DNA from: Bacteroidota bacterium
GTDB taxonomy: Bacteria > Bacteroidota > Bacteroidia > Bacteroidales > UBA1556
Length of the DNA: 8,427 nucleotides
Assembly: GCA_003648395.1 (NCBI GenBank)
Contig: QMPB01000164.1
Coordinates: 1-8,427, forward strand
Reading direction: 5' to 3'
Position 1 is the first letter of the stretch, and each line of letters starts with the position of its first letter. Position numbers and translations under genes: made by a program. Positions 6,278 to 8,427 of the stretch are shown here, piece after piece. Under the pieces are notes generated by a model. The model saw only the letters and a list, made by a program, of their open reading frames with translations, had not been told where the DNA came from and searched no databases.

Positions 6278-6733
6278 ATGAAATTCAACTGGGGAACAGG
6301 AATCTTTATTTTCTTAACATTTTTTGTTTTGAGCATGATAGGATTAGTGATTTTAACAGCACATTACGAGGTAAATTTGGTAACTCCTGACTACTATCCA
6401 AAAGGGATTACATACCAAGAACAAATAGATAAAGAGCTGAGAACTTCAGAATTGGCAGAAGGCCTTAGTCTAAGTCAAGATAAAAATACAATTATAGTTG
6501 AGTTCCCACCGATGTATGGCGATAAAAAATTTGAAGGAAATATCTCAGGAAATATTCTTTTATTTTTCCCTAAAAGCTATAGGTTTGATAAAAATTACAC
6601 CATTAAACTTAATGAGAATCTACAGCATACTATTTCTAAAGACAGCATTACATGGGGTCGTTGCATTATTAAAGTAGATTGGAGTGTCGACAGTGTAGAT
6701 TATTACCAAGAAGAAGAATTTATGATAAAATAA
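6278..6733 (+). CDS. ccoH: CcoH (FixH family), cbb3 oxidase assembly protein
   Basis: This 151-residue protein has one N-terminal membrane helix (about 8-28) and a periplasmic domain. The FixH family signature follows the helix: YEVNLVTPDYYPKGITYQEQ (30-49), then an acidic/basic stretch and beta-rich segments ending in WSVDSVDYYQEEEFMIK, which fits the small immunoglobulin-like fold expected for FixH. In Proteobacteria CcoH is required for stable assembly of the oxidase and stays associated with it. There are no heme motifs or conserved metal-binding clusters. The ATG at 6278 puts the short MKFNWGTG cytoplasmic tail directly before the helix, as in homologues of this phylum. The 170-base gap after ccoG holds a hairpin and a palindromic repeat, so it is less tightly linked than the NOQP genes. 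The TauE/SafE-like membrane gene that often follows ccoH in this phylum is missing here. Confidence 0.9.
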   Translation: MKFNWGTGIFIFLTFFVLSMIGLVILTAHYEVNLVTPDYYPKGITYQEQIDKELRTSELAEGLSLSQDKNTIIVEFPPMYGDKKFEGNISGNILLFFPKSYRFDKNYTIKLNENLQHTISKDSITWGRCIIKVDWSVDSVDYYQEEEFMIK

Positions 6734-6742
6734 TCTTAAGTT

Positions 6743-6770
6743 CTCAGCCACGATAGCTATCGGAGCTAAG
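6743..6770. repeat. Small palindromic repeat, copy 2 (perfect CGATAGCTATCG core)
   Basis: CGATAGCTATCG (6751-6762) is a perfect 12-base palindrome within a longer imperfect hairpin (6743-6770, about three mismatches). The hairpin begins 9 bases after the ccoH stop. The core repeats the element at 6243-6260. It may act as a transcript-end structure for ccoH, a dispersed REP-like element, or both. There is no long T-run after it. Confidence 0.5.
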
Positions 6771-6815
6771 TATGTTAATCTGCAAATAACTAATTATTAT
6801 ATACGATAAGTTCTA

Positions 6816-7349
6816 ATGATTTCTATCCTAACTTCTAAAAATACTGGCGATTTGGATTTATTCAAGAATATACTTGAGTCAAATAATATTGCTTGTCAAA
6901 TAAAAGAAGAGAATATCCAATCCCACCAATATTATACTAGCCCTGGAGGTAAGTTGCTAATAAATGATTATGATCTTTATGATGCACAAAGGATTCTTAG
7001 TAAATATGGTAATAATCAAGCTGATGCAGCAATAAATATTGGAGTAGAGCTCTCTGAAGAAGAACTTCGATTAAAGGGTGAGTTACGGAAACTCAATGAT
7101 ATAAACGCAATAAAAGAATTTCAAAAAACCTACTTTCCAAAAGGAATAAGTGAGTCTATTTCGATAAAAATATTTAATGAAGAGATGCGATATATAATTC
7201 ATCGTAATAATAATAAATTTGATCTTAATGAATTTCTAGCGCACCTATTCGAAGGAAAAGTATTTGATTATATAAATCGTAATAAGTCTACAAAATACGA
7301 AATTGAGAATGAACTTATTGAAAGACTTAAAATTAATGATAAATATTAA
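6816..7349 (+). CDS. DUF2007-like N-terminal domain protein, function unknown
   Basis: This is a 177-residue soluble protein with no signal peptide or membrane helix. Residues 1-64 look like the DUF2007 ('putative signal transducing protein') fold: a start strand ISILTSKNTGDLDLFKNILE, a strand with ACQIKEENI, a loop with SPGGKLLIN, and a final helix YDLYDAQRILSKYG. This alpha-beta pattern, with a two-residue GG before the third strand and a DAQRIL helix, is typical of the family. The remainder (about 78-177) is charged and mostly helical (EEELRLKGELRKLND, YINRNKSTKYEIENELIERL), and I do not recognise it. The ATG at 6816 starts the domain directly at its first strand. The gene lies 82 bases after ccoH, past a palindromic hairpin, so joint transcription with ccoH is possible but not shown. 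Nothing links it to the oxidase beyond position. Confidence 0.7.
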   Translation: MISILTSKNTGDLDLFKNILESNNIACQIKEENIQSHQYYTSPGGKLLINDYDLYDAQRILSKYGNNQADAAINIGVELSEEELRLKGELRKLNDINAIKEFQKTYFPKGISESISIKIFNEEMRYIIHRNNNKFDLNEFLAHLFEGKVFDYINRNKSTKYEIENELIERLKINDKY

Positions 7350-7370
7350 ATTTTAAATACAGATTTTGAT

Positions 7371-7378
7371 TAATTTTG
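7371..7378 (+). promoter_or_regulatory. Candidate -7 box for the GNAT-like gene
   Basis: TAATTTTG fits TAnnTTTG, is followed by TGC, and lies 25 bases ahead of the next ATG and 22 bases after the previous stop codon. The spacing mirrors the motif ahead of ccoS. No clear -33 TTG is seen at the usual distance. Confidence 0.4.
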
Positions 7379-7402
7379 TGCAAAATAATAATACAATAAG
7401 GT

Positions 7403-8427
7403 ATGAGCATCACAATAAAGCAAGTTTCAGAAAAAACAGACTATAAAAAGTTTGTAGAATTTCAATTTGAGCTATATAAGAACGAAGGAATGTGGGTTCC
7501 TCCAATTAAGGATGATGAGATAAAAGCTATGAAAGCTGATAGTAATCCATCGTTTAAATTCTGTGATACTACGTTTTGGATTGCCCTAGAAGGCGATAAA
7601 GTTATTGGAAGAATTGGTGCTATTATTAATCATAATTATAACGAAGATCGCAATGAAAAGATAGGCCGTTTTACTCGATTTGAATGTATTAATGATGCAG
7701 CAGTAGCAAAGCTATTGCTACAAACTGCTGAGGGCTGGATAAAAGAAGAAGGCATGACGGGCGTAATGGGACCATTGGGGTTCAATAATCTAGATCATCA
7801 AGGATTATTAATTGAAGGTTTCGAATATTTACCTTCCATTGCAAGTGAATATCATATGCCATACTACCAACAACTTATTGAAGATAATAATTATACCAAA
7901 GAAATAGACTGGATAGAATTTAGATTAACAGTAGGCGAAAGAGCGCAGAAAAAAGCAGCAAGAGGAGCAGAATTAATTAAGAAACGATATGGAATATCAG
8001 TAATACATTTCGAAAAACAAGATGATCTTAAACCATATATAAAAACTGTTTTTGAGATTTTAAATAACTCATTTGATGTACTACCTTTCGTATCGAAATT
8101 TGACGAATCATTATCAGATTTTTATGCCGATAAATATCTTCAATTATTAAATCCTAAATTTGTTAAAATGGTAGAAAAAGAGGGTCAAGTTATTGGCTTT
8201 ATTATAGGACTACCAAGCTTATCAATAGCAATGCAAAAAGCAAAGGGAAAATTATTTCCTCTAGGCATAGTGCATATTATGAAAGCTCTAAAAGGCAAAG
8301 GGATTGATACTATGGATCAAATGCTTACTGGAGTTCGAACTGAGTTTCAATCTACAGGAGCAGCAGTGATTCTTCAAGCAGAGCTTCAAAAAGCAATGGA
8401 AGAACATGGCCTAAAATATATTGAAAC
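7403..8427 (+). CDS. GNAT-type acetyltransferase-like protein, 3' end outside window
   Basis: The frame is open from ATG 7403 to the window edge, giving 341 complete codons without a stop. The start follows a short leader containing AAGG. The N-terminus (ITIKQVSEKTDYKKFVEFQF, then LYKNEGMWVPPIKDDEIKAM and SNPSFKFCDTTFWIALEGDK) and the segment VIGRIGAIINHNYNE are typical of a roughly 370-380 residue GNAT-related family common in Bacteroidota. The GVMGPLGFNNLDHQGLLIEG block (about 120-139) is another hallmark. A second GNAT-like half is visible at about 200-341, with the strand VKMVEKEGQVIGFIIGLPSL and the segment GAAVILQAELQKAMEEHGLKYIE near the edge. Probably 30-40 residues are missing. The substrate is unknown; acetyl-CoA binding is inferred from the fold only. 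No membrane segment is seen. It appears to be separately transcribed and unrelated to the oxidase. Confidence 0.8.
   Translation, partial: MSITIKQVSEKTDYKKFVEFQFELYKNEGMWVPPIKDDEIKAMKADSNPSFKFCDTTFWIALEGDKVIGRIGAIINHNYNEDRNEKIGRFTRFECINDAAVAKLLLQTAEGWIKEEGMTGVMGPLGFNNLDHQGLLIEGFEYLPSIASEYHMPYYQQLIEDNNYTKEIDWIEFRLTVGERAQKKAARGAELIKKRYGISVIHFEKQDDLKPYIKTVFEILNNSFDVLPFVSKFDESLSDFYADKYLQLLNPKFVKMVEKEGQVIGFIIGLPSLSIAMQKAKGKLFPLGIVHIMKALKGKGIDTMDQMLTGVRTEFQSTGAAVILQAELQKAMEEHGLKYIE

Noticed and set aside
1..8427. CRISPR array, tRNA, rRNA, insertion sequence or phage genes
   Set aside because: No regularly spaced repeats, no RNA-gene signatures and no transposase or phage-like protein were seen anywhere in the window.
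7403..8427. Premature truncation of the GNAT-like gene
   Set aside because: The frame is open to the last base, so the missing C-terminus is due to the window edge, not to a mutation.

Overview
The window is AT-rich (clearly below 40% G+C by eye). Its leaders are A/T-rich with no consistent Shine-Dalgarno sequence, and it has TAnnTTTG-type -7 promoter motifs. It carries a fused ccoN-ccoO gene and a short single-heme CcoP. Together these point to a member of the Bacteroidota, probably aerobic or microaerobic. The species cannot be named from this sequence. All genes read on the + strand.

Layout. (1) Positions 1-826 hold the 3' end of a YncE-like beta-propeller protein, closed by a very strong hairpin (927-968). 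(2) Positions 969-1292 are gene-free and AT-rich. They contain dyad symmetries and a candidate -7 box just ahead of the oxidase genes. (3) Positions 1293-4464 form a compact cbb3 oxidase transcription unit: ccoS (too short for most ORF callers), a ccoNO fusion, ccoQ and ccoP. A hairpin lies between ccoNO and ccoQ, and a terminator-like hairpin follows ccoP. (4) Positions 4659-6733 hold the assembly genes ccoG and ccoH, apparently transcribed from a separate promoter and separated from each other by 170 bases with a hairpin and a small palindromic repeat. (5) Positions 6816-7349 encode a protein with a DUF2007-like N-terminus, and a second copy of the palindromic repeat lies just upstream. (6) Positions 7403 to the end encode most of a GNAT-type acetyltransferase-like protein that runs off the window.

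How the genes work together. CcoNO and CcoP are the catalytic and cytochrome c parts of a cbb3-type, high-affinity terminal oxidase (C-family heme-copper oxidase). CcoQ is its small stabilising subunit. CcoS, CcoG and CcoH are assembly factors for heme/copper insertion and complex maturation. All expected heme and copper ligands of CcoN are present. The copper-exporting ATPase CcoI, often next to ccoS, and an FNR-type regulator are not in the window.

I did not find a convincing undescribed system. The best leads are the short mono-heme CcoP, an operator-like dyad (TAGGTATT-TC-AATACCTA) ahead of ccoS, a repeated GATAGYTATCGG palindrome in two spacers, and the hairpin inside the oxidase operon.
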